From: an uncultured Robinsoniella sp.
GTDB lineage: Bacteria; Bacillota; Clostridia; Lachnospirales; Lachnospiraceae
DNA length: 33,423 nt
Assembly (NCBI GenBank): GCA_900539655.1
Contig: UQCR01000080.1
Location: forward strand, 1-33,423
Direction: 5' to 3'
The notes below the pieces were generated by a model, which did no database searches, was not told the DNA's origin, and saw only the letters and a program-made list of their open reading frames with translations. Positions 7,623 through 16,210 of the stretch are shown in pieces. Position 1 is the first letter of the stretch, and every line of letters starts with the position of its first letter. Position numbers and translations under genes: made by a program.

Positions 7623-9176
7623 TTATGATGGATTTACAAAACCACCATCAATGGCATTTAAAAATACGGTTTCCGGCATACTGTACATATTGCTTCCCTC
7701 ATAGAATGACTGTACTACAAATTCCCATACCGGTATGACCCAGACATGATCCGGGGCATTATAAGCAGTTGAATATGCCGCTTTTAATTCTGCACTTTCT
7801 ACTTTAAAGGTAACAACCGTCTTATCCTGGTCCGCACCGCCTGCACCTGCCGGCGGCAAACCGATATACTGCAGATGTTCCGCCAGCCTGTCCTTGATTT
7901 TATCAAAAGGCAGAAGCTTCGTATTTTCCGCGGGTACCTGATACAGTTTCGCCATATTATCCCATGAAAATTGCACAACCCCGTCTTCTGTTACAGTAAT
8001 CAGAATCCGTTCCTGCTGAAAAGGAGGCATATAAGTCAATTCAGGCATATCCTGATGCACCGATCCCATAAATGGACGGACCGCGGAGATTCCATCCAGG
8101 TTCCAGGTATATACCACTGTGTAAGCCGCCTTATTTTCTCCCAATTCTTCAGCATAATCTTCTCTGTCATTTCCCCATATTGGGGGCTGCGGAAGCCAAA
8201 CAGACTTCATGCATTTTTCAATTGAAAGACCGGTGATACCCAGATCTTCTAATATTTTATTACCTGTCTGAATAGCTTCTTCCTGTGAAACAGCCGGATC
8301 TTCCATTGCTGCCTCCAGTCTCCGTATGAAATCCTCTTTCACATCCAGATATTTACTCCCCTGGGGATAACGGTTTTTTCTCTCCCAGATACAATTTTCC
8401 TTATCATAAGCCAGAGATTCTTCATCATAAACATCCCCGATAGAATACGAAAAACTTCCATTGGTTCCAGCTATTTCATTCGGACTGTAAGCCACGATAA
8501 CCGTTTCCTCTTTTTTTCCGGTATCTACAACTGCCCGGAAACAGTTATTTTCTGTACGAACAATCTCATCCTCGGCGCCTATCCACATATAGTCTCTTTC
8601 TGATTTTACCGGTTTGGTAAACACAGGATCTACATAGACATGTTCCGGCTTCTTTTCCGGAGCTTTCTCCATCAATTCTTCCAGACGCGGCTTCCAGTCC
8701 GATCTGCTTATTGTACTGAATGTGCTGTCGCCGTATATTCCAAATTTATTATCTATATTCGAAATCTGGTGTGACAATTCTTCTTTTGTCATCGGCGGAA
8801 TATGGTAAAACTTCTTCCCTTTGCAAAAATAGTCGGTAAGTTTTTTCAGCTGCTCATTGCCAAAAGGTGCTTTTTCTAATTCCAATACCGGTGTATTGCT
8901 TACCGTAAGCCTGGGGATGTCCACATCCGCTTCTACCGTGACACGTCCTTCCATCCGTTCCATAGTTTCCTTCCAGTGCTCCGGTGCATCCAGCTGCTTT
9001 ATTTCCCCATCCTCTGCCTTTTCAATAATGCTCTCCTTGGGGAGTCCTTCTGATTTATTTACTACCGGCGCTTCATCAGGAGTCTTCTGGCAGGCACTTA
9101 CAGCACAGGCTAACAAGGCTGATAACAGGATTATGCCATACCGCTTTTTCCAAGTATTTTTATTTTGTTTTCTCAT
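7623..9176 (-). CDS. Large secreted lipoprotein of the two-component/ABC cluster
   Basis: The 517-aa protein begins with a basic signal sequence and a lipobox, either LLAC at C24 or, more likely, VSAC at C29. It would be anchored outside the membrane. The mature part is acidic and soluble, with no repeats or catalytic motif that I recognise. It resembles uncharacterised Lachnospiraceae lipoproteins (DUF6034-type from memory, not verified). I start at 9176 instead of the in-frame ATG at 9191, because the earlier ATG lies inside the G-rich ribosome site. It sits between the sensor kinase and the two permeases. It could be an accessory sensor, a binding subunit or a LanI-like immunity lipoprotein, although it is much longer than known LanI proteins. 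Confidence 0.82.
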   Translation of the reverse strand: MRKQNKNTWKKRYGIILLSALLACAVSACQKTPDEAPVVNKSEGLPKESIIEKAEDGEIKQLDAPEHWKETMERMEGRVTVEADVDIPRLTVSNTPVLELEKAPFGNEQLKKLTDYFCKGKKFYHIPPMTKEELSHQISNIDNKFGIYGDSTFSTISRSDWKPRLEELMEKAPEKKPEHVYVDPVFTKPVKSERDYMWIGAEDEIVRTENNCFRAVVDTGKKEETVIVAYSPNEIAGTNGSFSYSIGDVYDEESLAYDKENCIWERKNRYPQGSKYLDVKEDFIRRLEAAMEDPAVSQEEAIQTGNKILEDLGITGLSIEKCMKSVWLPQPPIWGNDREDYAEELGENKAAYTVVYTWNLDGISAVRPFMGSVHQDMPELTYMPPFQQERILITVTEDGVVQFSWDNMAKLYQVPAENTKLLPFDKIKDRLAEHLQYIGLPPAGAGGADQDKTVVTFKVESAELKAAYSTAYNAPDHVWVIPVWEFVVQSFYEGSNMYSMPETVFLNAIDGGFVNPS

Positions 9177-9264
9177 CCCTTTACCCCCCATGGCATATTT
9201 CTATGCCCTTCATATTTTTCTGTGATATTCTTTCTTTTCATCGTAACAGAAAAATATCCCCTTT

Positions 9265-10995
9265 TTATTCTTCTCCTTTAAAACCAATACGAAATAAATT
9301 TCCGGATGCCGTATTCTCTGCCTCACATCCCATACCATGCAGATCCGCCACCTTTTTTACCAGATACAGTCCATATCCCAGATGCTTCTCCCTTCCGTTA
9401 TGGATCTGTTTTCCGCTGGAGAACAGATCAAACATATCCTTCCTCCATTCATCAGTAACTGGCTCCCCGGCATTTTCAACTGACAGCTCCTTATCATTTA
9501 ATATAATCCGGATGTAACCGCCCGGTGCCACATAAGACACTGCATTGGACAGCAGATTAGAAACCATTTGTTCAAAATACTTTTGATTCACTTCCTTCAC
9601 TACCGGTTCCATTTCCAACTGCAGGTCAATTTGCTTTTCAGACAGCAGAGGCGCAATCCGGGCAAGGCACGCCGCCACCAGTTGTTTTAAATCTGTGCCC
9701 TGGGGTTTTAACATAAAATGTATGGAATTTATCTGAGATAGTGTAATCATCTGGCGAATCATAGTATCCATCTCTTCCGTCTTCAGATTAATCATATCCA
9801 AATAATAATCCCTCTTAAGTTCCAGCTCTTTTATACGCAGATTATCCCCGCACATTCGGATAATCGCCAACGGAGTCTTCAGTTCATGAGTCATTCCATT
9901 TATAAAATCCTTACGTTCCTGCTCCATTTGCTGCCGCTTCTCTTCCGTTCTGATCTGACCGTGTGCCAGAAAAGACGCACATACTCCCAGGATAAAAAGC
10001 ATAACCAGATACGCCCATTTCAGATTTTCCAGAGATGTATACATATTTCTTCCGCTTGCCCGGATATGGAAATAGATATTCTTCCTGTTATTAGTAAGGG
10101 AAAATTTTATCCAGGATTCCATCTTCGTTTTACTATAACCTGTACTTATGGTCCTGCCATTTTCCCAGTTCGTTCCCGATACGATCCCGTTCTTACCGAA
10201 TATTTCTTTCTCGCTGTCTCCATGCAGCCATTCCTCCTGCTCCCAATAATTCCAATGCCGGAACCCATCCTGATAGTAAGGGAATGCCATCACCTGAATC
10301 TCTTTATATTCTCCGTCTTCTGCCTTCGCTGCTGATTGGTTCCACTCCATAACCATTTCACTGCCTGACTGGAGATAGTTTTTCCCGTCCGATTCTGATT
10401 TCCAGGAGCGTAAAGTGGATAACCAGGGATCAGGTCGGGCACTTTCTTCCTCTTCCCCGCTGACCCACTCTAATTTTTCAATATAGAGTCCGGACAAAGT
10501 TTCCTGCCCGCCTTTACCATCTGTCCGATAGAGAAAACGATATTTAGGCGGTTTTGCCTTATTCCTGCTGTTTTCTTCCATTGCCAGGATAAAAGATTCC
10601 ATCTGCTCCGGGGTTAACAGCTGATCCGGGAATATGATTTCATATGCAGCCGTTTCCCCTTCCCCGATTTTAATATTCAGGCAGTTTTTACTCTCTGCAA
10701 GTAATTCTCCATTGTCATTAAAAATCTGATAACTGTAGTACTGATTTTGAAAATTACCATTCAGGCTGCTTTTGGCACTGTTGTCCACGTCATTTATTAT
10801 TTTTTGCAGCTGTTCCTCTGTTCCATTAACCAACCGTTCATAAACATAAATTTTCTTCTGGTTAAATGCTTCCTGCCCCAGCTTTCTGTTACGCATGGCA
10901 TCGTAGATCGTGATGATGCACGCACAAAGAAAAAACAAAAGCAGAAACCAGCTTCCTGTTCTGATGATAATACGGTATTTTTCCTTTTTGGTCAT
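9265..10995 (-). CDS. Membrane sensor histidine kinase
   Basis: The 576-aa kinase has an N-terminal membrane helix (about 9-30), a large extracytoplasmic region of about 295 residues, a second helix (about 327-345), then HisKA with the phospho-acceptor H370 in FINGMTHELKTP. The HATPase domain has N480/N484 in its N-box and a GYGLYLVKKVADLHG ATP lid. It presumably phosphorylates the OmpR-type regulator encoded 11 nt upstream. The first possible ATG (11001) directly abuts the AGGGAG ribosome site; the ATG at 10995 is 6 nt from it and is preferred. The large external domain differs from the short loops of BceS-type intramembrane sensors, so it probably binds its ligand directly, perhaps with the neighbouring lipoprotein. 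Confidence 0.92.
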   Translation of the reverse strand: MTKKEKYRIIIRTGSWFLLLFFLCACIITIYDAMRNRKLGQEAFNQKKIYVYERLVNGTEEQLQKIINDVDNSAKSSLNGNFQNQYYSYQIFNDNGELLAESKNCLNIKIGEGETAAYEIIFPDQLLTPEQMESFILAMEENSRNKAKPPKYRFLYRTDGKGGQETLSGLYIEKLEWVSGEEEESARPDPWLSTLRSWKSESDGKNYLQSGSEMVMEWNQSAAKAEDGEYKEIQVMAFPYYQDGFRHWNYWEQEEWLHGDSEKEIFGKNGIVSGTNWENGRTISTGYSKTKMESWIKFSLTNNRKNIYFHIRASGRNMYTSLENLKWAYLVMLFILGVCASFLAHGQIRTEEKRQQMEQERKDFINGMTHELKTPLAIIRMCGDNLRIKELELKRDYYLDMINLKTEEMDTMIRQMITLSQINSIHFMLKPQGTDLKQLVAACLARIAPLLSEKQIDLQLEMEPVVKEVNQKYFEQMVSNLLSNAVSYVAPGGYIRIILNDKELSVENAGEPVTDEWRKDMFDLFSSGKQIHNGREKHLGYGLYLVKKVADLHGMGCEAENTASGNLFRIGFKGEE

Positions 10996-11006
10996 AGCCA
11001 TCTCCC

Positions 11007-11681
11007 TTACTGAATCTGAAAAGCATATCCCACTTTAGACACCGTCCGGATATAGTTTCCCGCTTCCCCCAAAGCCTGTCGCAGCTTGACGATATGCTTA
11101 TCTACAACCCGGTCCAGAATCTCCGCATCAACTCCCCATACTCTATTTAAAATCTGTTCCCTGGACAAGACCCTGTTTTCATTTTCCATAAAATAAAGCA
11201 GGAGCTTAAATTCTTTATCAGCCATTATACACTCCTGCCCTGCTGCGGTTACTCTTCTCTGATCCTGATTAAGCAGAAGAATGCCCTTCTGTAAAATCCG
11301 CTCACCGTTATTCTTATCCGTCCGCTGTATCAATGCATTTACCTTGGCAAAAAGTACCGGAAGGGAAAATGGTTTGGTTACATAATCGTCTGCACCACAT
11401 TCATATCCTTTTAACTGCATACTTTCCGCTTCTAATGCCGTCAGGAAAATTACCGGAATCTCCATGCTTCTTCGTATCTCCTCACATACCTGAAATCCGT
11501 TCATTCCCGGAATCATCACATCCAGCAGCACCAGCTGGAACTTCTGATTTTCCAGACAGGATAGTGCCTCCCTGCCATTGCCTGCGCACACTGTCTGCCA
11601 TCCCTGTACGGCAAAATAATCCGTTATCATTTCCTGTATAAGTATCTCATCTTCTACTAAAAGCAGCATTTTTTCCATCAT
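11007..11681 (-). CDS. OmpR/PhoB-type response regulator
   Basis: The 224-aa protein has a receiver domain with acidic residues E10/D11, phospho-acceptor D54 (LLDVMIPGMNG) and K103 (YVTKPFS). A winged-helix DNA-binding domain follows (from about residue 130; DKEFKLLLYFMENENRVLSREQIL and YIRTVSKVGYAF). It is the first gene of the cluster and probably controls the lipoprotein and ABC genes behind it. AAAGGTGA precedes the start. The regulator's own binding repeats were not identified. Confidence 0.94.
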   Translation of the reverse strand: MMEKMLLLVEDEILIQEMITDYFAVQGWQTVCAGNGREALSCLENQKFQLVLLDVMIPGMNGFQVCEEIRRSMEIPVIFLTALEAESMQLKGYECGADDYVTKPFSLPVLFAKVNALIQRTDKNNGERILQKGILLLNQDQRRVTAAGQECIMADKEFKLLLYFMENENRVLSREQILNRVWGVDAEILDRVVDKHIVKLRQALGEAGNYIRTVSKVGYAFQIQ

Positions 11682-11737
11682 GTCATTTCACCTTTCATTT
11701 TGTCCACAGTATTTCCAGCGCACTATCTTTCTTCCTC

Positions 11738-11746
11738 AGTTTAGCA
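11738..11746 (-). promoter_or_regulatory. Possible extended -10 promoter of the two-component/ABC cluster
   Basis: On the minus strand TGCTAAACT is an extended -10 candidate, about 50 nt before the regulator start. No good -35 is present. The hybrid-kinase promoter at 19895 has a similar TGCTAAAAT. Assignment is tentative. Confidence 0.3.
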
Positions 11747-11770
11747 TAAAAATGTCTTCTTTTTATTCTT

Positions 11771-11823
11771 TTAAAAAAACCGCTGTACTTCCGGGTGTCT
11801 GAAGAAACGAGGAAGTACAGCGG
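11771..11823 (-). terminator. Intrinsic terminator after the hybrid kinase operon
   Basis: A perfect 13-bp inverted repeat (11780-11792 and 11811-11823, arm CCGCTGTACTTCC) is followed on the minus strand by seven T residues. It ends transcription of the 11899-19798 kinases and separates them from the next minus-strand cluster. Confidence 0.92.
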
Positions 11824-11898
11824 CTATGAAATTACAGTATTTATAAAGTCAGAAATATGAACAGATATTGATTGCAAATGTAAGCGATTACCTATTGG

Positions 11899-14800
11899 TT
11901 ATCCGAGAGACTTTTGTTTTAATAATTTACACAAAATATCATGCAATGCCATAAAATCAAGTGGTTTCGCCAGATGTGCATCCATCCCTGCAATCAGTGC
12001 CTCCTGGATGTCTTCTTCAAAAGCATTTGCCGTCATAGCAACGATCACAATCTTTTTTGCATCCGGCCTGTCCAGATCACGGATTGCCCGGGTAGCTTCA
12101 TATCCGTTCATTTTGGGCATTCTCACATCCATCAGGATCGCATCATAAGTTCCCGGTGCCGTATTTAGGAATGCCTTTACAGTCTCCTCACCGTCTCTCT
12201 TTACAACCGACGCTGCCCCATGCATTTCCAGCAGTTCACAGAGAATTTCCGCATTGATAGCATTATCTTCTGCTACTAAAAAGCGGCGTCCGGCAAATAT
12301 TTCATTTTCCGGTACATCTGATTTTATTGCACTGCTTTCGTTTTCGCGAGTATCCGTTCCCTTCTGTGCTGCCTCACATTCCAGTTCCACCCGAAATGTA
12401 GATCCCTGATTGATCTGGCTCTCTACATATATCTCTCCCTCCATCAAATCTACCAGTCCTTTGGTGATGCTGAGTCCAAGTCCTGTTCCCTCAACATCTC
12501 CCGCTGTATTGCTGCGGGTAAATGGTTCAAAGATATGTCCCAGGAATTCCTCCGACATACCGATTCCTGTATCGCTGACTGAGAAACGGTAGCGTGCCCA
12601 TTGCCCTCCTTTAACAGAAGGAATTTCCTCAACCAGGAACTGCACAGTACCGCATTCCGGGGTAAATTTCATCGCATTGCCCAAAATATTTATAAAGATC
12701 TGATTGATACGCAGAGAATCCCCATAGAAATATTCATGGCTGATGCCCTCTGTCCGGAATTCTAAATTAAGTCCTGATGCCGCTGCCTGGGGTTCAATAA
12801 TTGCAGACAACTGATCCAGCAAATCAGATAACGAAATCTTCATGCGGTTCAGCGTAATATTAGACCGTTCAATCTTACTCATATCCAGGATATCGTTGAT
12901 CAGGCTGAGCAAATGCCTTGATGATACAGATATTTTCTGGAGACAGTCACTTACCCGCTCAGGCTCACCCATATGGGCAGTTGCCAGAGTGGTCATACCC
13001 ATAATGGCATTCATGGGGGTTCGTATATCATGGCTCATGGCGGAAAGAAAATCACTCTTTGCCCGGTTCGCTTCCTTAGCAAGGGTCAGCGCGTCTTCCA
13101 GTGTCTGTTTTACCTGACGCTCAGCCGTCAGCATATCCGTCACATCCGCCCGTACCAGACAGATTGTACTGTGGTTTACATCTCCCCACAGAACATTAAT
13201 CTGTTTATATAGCAAACCCTCTTTAGACCGGAAAGGAAGTACAAAATCATAACCTGAAGGCTTTTCCTCTAACCGGTGGACCATATGCTCCAGGAGGAAC
13301 TGCTGCATTACTTCTTCCCGGTCTTCTTCCGTACCATTTCCATAGTCGTCCGCAAACTTTGCATCTTCATAGTGGTCCACAATATACGGAGAAAGATTTT
13401 CCAGCACGGTCTGGCGTGTATAGGTAACAAGCCGCTTTGTATTGATGTCTATAAATCCAGCCAGTTCAAATGTATAGGCTATCATATTCAGCAGCCCCTG
13501 CTGTTCCTTCACCGAATCTGTAATATCAGTCCGTACCAGGCAGACCCTCCCAAGGCGCAGGTCTACAGCCGAAACGGTCATATTCTTCGTTCGGATATCC
13601 CCCTTGTCATCCATGGTGGAATATGCAAATGTATAACTTCCCTGTCCGGTCAGCCTCCTGTATATTTCTTCGGGATCTAATAATCTGGCATACTGCTCCC
13701 TGTCCTTTGGCACTACTGGTGAACTGAGCATATCTTTCATTCTCTCTGAATGGCTGCCCCTGTCCGCCGGCAGAAAATCGGAATTCTGATTCGAAGTCAA
13801 CACGGTAAATGTGTCCTGTTCCATATTTAAATCAATGACAAAGTCGTATGCTGTTATGGAGAGCTGATGCAGAATACGATCTGCTATGGTCTGTTCCGTG
13901 ATGTCCGTTACTGTCAGTACTCCGGTGATATCCCCTGTATCCGGCACCTCCACCAGGTTAACCTTAAACTGCACATATCGGCCTTTTGTCTCCTGGGGCA
14001 TCTTAATAAAACATTTTAATATCTGTTCCCTGTCGTTTCTTTCAAAAGCAGCAAGTGCGGGTGCATTCAGATACATGTTTAAAAATGTTTCCCTTTCCTT
14101 TTCGTCAACCACAAGGGTGGCTATACCGGAGAAGAACTCTTCCCTGACGGAACCAAGCGTATTCAGTAAATCTGAATCTGTATGGTCAATGATTTCCAGA
14201 ATTTCATTCTGGGTAATATTGCAGTGTCCGATAATCAGCGCATTGGGTACCGGTATGCGGTAATGCTCTATCAGCATCTCCTTGTACTGCTGCCGAAGCT
14301 GTTCCTGCTCCATTAATTCTCTGGTCATATCATGATAGACAGCATATACCCTGCTTTCCCCATTCTCATTTTGAAACATGGAAAGGTTATTCTTCACGCT
14401 GACATAACTGCCGTCGCCCTTTTTCAGGCGGTACACAATTTCACACTGGCTTTCACCACTGTCAATATATGCCGTAAGATTATTGTATACAAACTCCAGA
14501 TCATCAGGATGCACTCCTGCCATAGCATCCTTTTGGTACAGTTTCCACGCATCCTCCAGCGTCATTTCGGTCAGTTCTGCAAATCCATCGGATAAAAATT
14601 CCGGAACCATGCTTTTGTCCTTCTCGTATCGGACAACGGAAACTCCCCCTGGAAGATTTTTAACTAGTGTTTGAAAATACTGTTCCAGACGTTCCTTTTC
14701 TTCCCTTATGCGGGCCTCCTCTGAGATATCCCGTATATAGTTGACATAGGCTGGAATCCCATTCCACTCTGTTTCCCGGAAACGTGTACTGTAACAGCTC

Positions 14801-16209
14801 CCGGACTCATCATTCCTGATCTCCTGCTCTACCCCTTCAGTTATATTTTTATTCAGGATACAGAATTCACAGGGTTCATTCCTGCCATGAAGGGCAGCAT
14901 AACATTTCTTTCCGATATACTCCACCTTCTTGCTAAAAAGGTTCTGTGATTCATTCACATAGAGCAGGTCATAATTTTTCTTGTCAATTACATATATTCC
15001 ATCCGCCGTTTCATTGGCAATATTCTGAAACAGCCGTGTCTCTGCCGACATACCGGTGAGGACGGCATAGAACTTCATAGTCTCCGACAAAGTGCCCATA
15101 CGCCTGCCATTGAGATGAATCCAAATCAAATGGCCGTCCTTGTGGTACATGCGATAGGAGACATCCAGTACTTCTCCGCTGATTAGCGCTTCTTTTGCCG
15201 CTTTCAGAACCCGCTCCCGGTCCGGCTCGTATATAATGTCAAACACATCCTGCCCTGTCATCTCCACATACTCTTCCCGTGTGTGCCCGGACAGCGCCAT
15301 TACTCCTTCCGATGCAAAGGTAGGAATAAAACGCCTATTCTCCACCACATATATCGCAACTCCGCCCGGAATGGCATTGATGATATCCTGCATCTGTTCA
15401 TTGGCACTGGCGAGCTCTTTCTCCAGATGCATCTGTTCGCTGACATCACTGTATACGCCGTAGAGAAGTTTTTTACCGCCTCCCTGTGCCTTCACAGCTC
15501 CTTCTAAATGAATCCAGTGGTATCTGCCCGCTCTGTCATTGAACACCCGGTAAGTCTGGCGTAAATATCCGTTGCACCGGACTGCTTCCATGATCTTACC
15601 CTGTAAGAGTCCAAGATCCTCCGGATGTACATTCAAAAATTCTGTCTTTTGTTCCAATGTTTTTATATGTTCATCAGAATATCCCATAATTTCATAAAAA
15701 GCACTGTTATGGAATAACGGAGAAATGCACCCGTTCTCATACTGATAAACGCACAAACCACAGGGGATGTTGGTAAATGTAGTCTGCAGCTCTTCTTTCA
15801 CAGCTTTTGACTGGTCTTCTTCCCTTTTTTTATCCGTAATGTCAAGTATATACTCAATATGTGCTGTTTTATCTCCCCAGTCTATTATTTTACCGCTGAG
15901 CTGATAGGTACGCTTATTACCCGGATTGTAAAATTCACGAACCATAAGCTTCTCCCGGCACATTTCTCCTGCACGGCAGAATGGACATGGCTTTTCATGT
16001 CCCGCCGCCTGATAACAGGTAATTCCATCAAAATCCTGATTCTGGAAAAGCAAATCCCTTACCATCTGATTGGCATAAAGCAGCTCCATATTCTCAGTCG
16101 CACTGACATATATCCCTACCGGTGCATTGTCTAATATAGATTCCATCCGGTCCGTTGGAAGGACGGTATCCTGTACCACACCGGCTTCTCCCTTTTTTAA
16201 TCCACCCAT
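11899..16209 (-). CDS. Multi-PAS hybrid histidine kinase with one receiver
   Basis: The 1436-aa cytoplasmic-looking protein has no clear membrane helix. It starts with a series of PAS or PAS-like modules at about 21-128, 141-258, 276-385, 391-496 and 509-628, plus three more divergent ones to about 1025. Then come HisKA (H1060 in SAMSHDIRTPMNA), HATPase (N-box INILGNAMKFT; GTGLGLSITKGLVDLM) and a receiver with phospho-acceptor D1361 (LMDVRMP) and K1415. PAS modules 1 and 4 each carry a CY...PCxFC cysteine motif. I start at 16209, where AAAGGAGAT lies 7 nt upstream; the longer reading from 16290 would run into the upstream gene. The stop of the upstream kinase is 1 nt away, so the two are coupled. 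No output domain and no adjacent regulator are present, so its partner is unknown. Confidence 0.93.
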   Translation of the reverse strand: MGGLKKGEAGVVQDTVLPTDRMESILDNAPVGIYVSATENMELLYANQMVRDLLFQNQDFDGITCYQAAGHEKPCPFCRAGEMCREKLMVREFYNPGNKRTYQLSGKIIDWGDKTAHIEYILDITDKKREEDQSKAVKEELQTTFTNIPCGLCVYQYENGCISPLFHNSAFYEIMGYSDEHIKTLEQKTEFLNVHPEDLGLLQGKIMEAVRCNGYLRQTYRVFNDRAGRYHWIHLEGAVKAQGGGKKLLYGVYSDVSEQMHLEKELASANEQMQDIINAIPGGVAIYVVENRRFIPTFASEGVMALSGHTREEYVEMTGQDVFDIIYEPDRERVLKAAKEALISGEVLDVSYRMYHKDGHLIWIHLNGRRMGTLSETMKFYAVLTGMSAETRLFQNIANETADGIYVIDKKNYDLLYVNESQNLFSKKVEYIGKKCYAALHGRNEPCEFCILNKNITEGVEQEIRNDESGSCYSTRFRETEWNGIPAYVNYIRDISEEARIREEKERLEQYFQTLVKNLPGGVSVVRYEKDKSMVPEFLSDGFAELTEMTLEDAWKLYQKDAMAGVHPDDLEFVYNNLTAYIDSGESQCEIVYRLKKGDGSYVSVKNNLSMFQNENGESRVYAVYHDMTRELMEQEQLRQQYKEMLIEHYRIPVPNALIIGHCNITQNEILEIIDHTDSDLLNTLGSVREEFFSGIATLVVDEKERETFLNMYLNAPALAAFERNDREQILKCFIKMPQETKGRYVQFKVNLVEVPDTGDITGVLTVTDITEQTIADRILHQLSITAYDFVIDLNMEQDTFTVLTSNQNSDFLPADRGSHSERMKDMLSSPVVPKDREQYARLLDPEEIYRRLTGQGSYTFAYSTMDDKGDIRTKNMTVSAVDLRLGRVCLVRTDITDSVKEQQGLLNMIAYTFELAGFIDINTKRLVTYTRQTVLENLSPYIVDHYEDAKFADDYGNGTEEDREEVMQQFLLEHMVHRLEEKPSGYDFVLPFRSKEGLLYKQINVLWGDVNHSTICLVRADVTDMLTAERQVKQTLEDALTLAKEANRAKSDFLSAMSHDIRTPMNAIMGMTTLATAHMGEPERVSDCLQKISVSSRHLLSLINDILDMSKIERSNITLNRMKISLSDLLDQLSAIIEPQAAASGLNLEFRTEGISHEYFYGDSLRINQIFINILGNAMKFTPECGTVQFLVEEIPSVKGGQWARYRFSVSDTGIGMSEEFLGHIFEPFTRSNTAGDVEGTGLGLSITKGLVDLMEGEIYVESQINQGSTFRVELECEAAQKGTDTRENESSAIKSDVPENEIFAGRRFLVAEDNAINAEILCELLEMHGAASVVKRDGEETVKAFLNTAPGTYDAILMDVRMPKMNGYEATRAIRDLDRPDAKKIVIVAMTANAFEEDIQEALIAGMDAHLAKPLDFMALHDILCKLLKQKSLG

Positions 16210-16210
16210 T

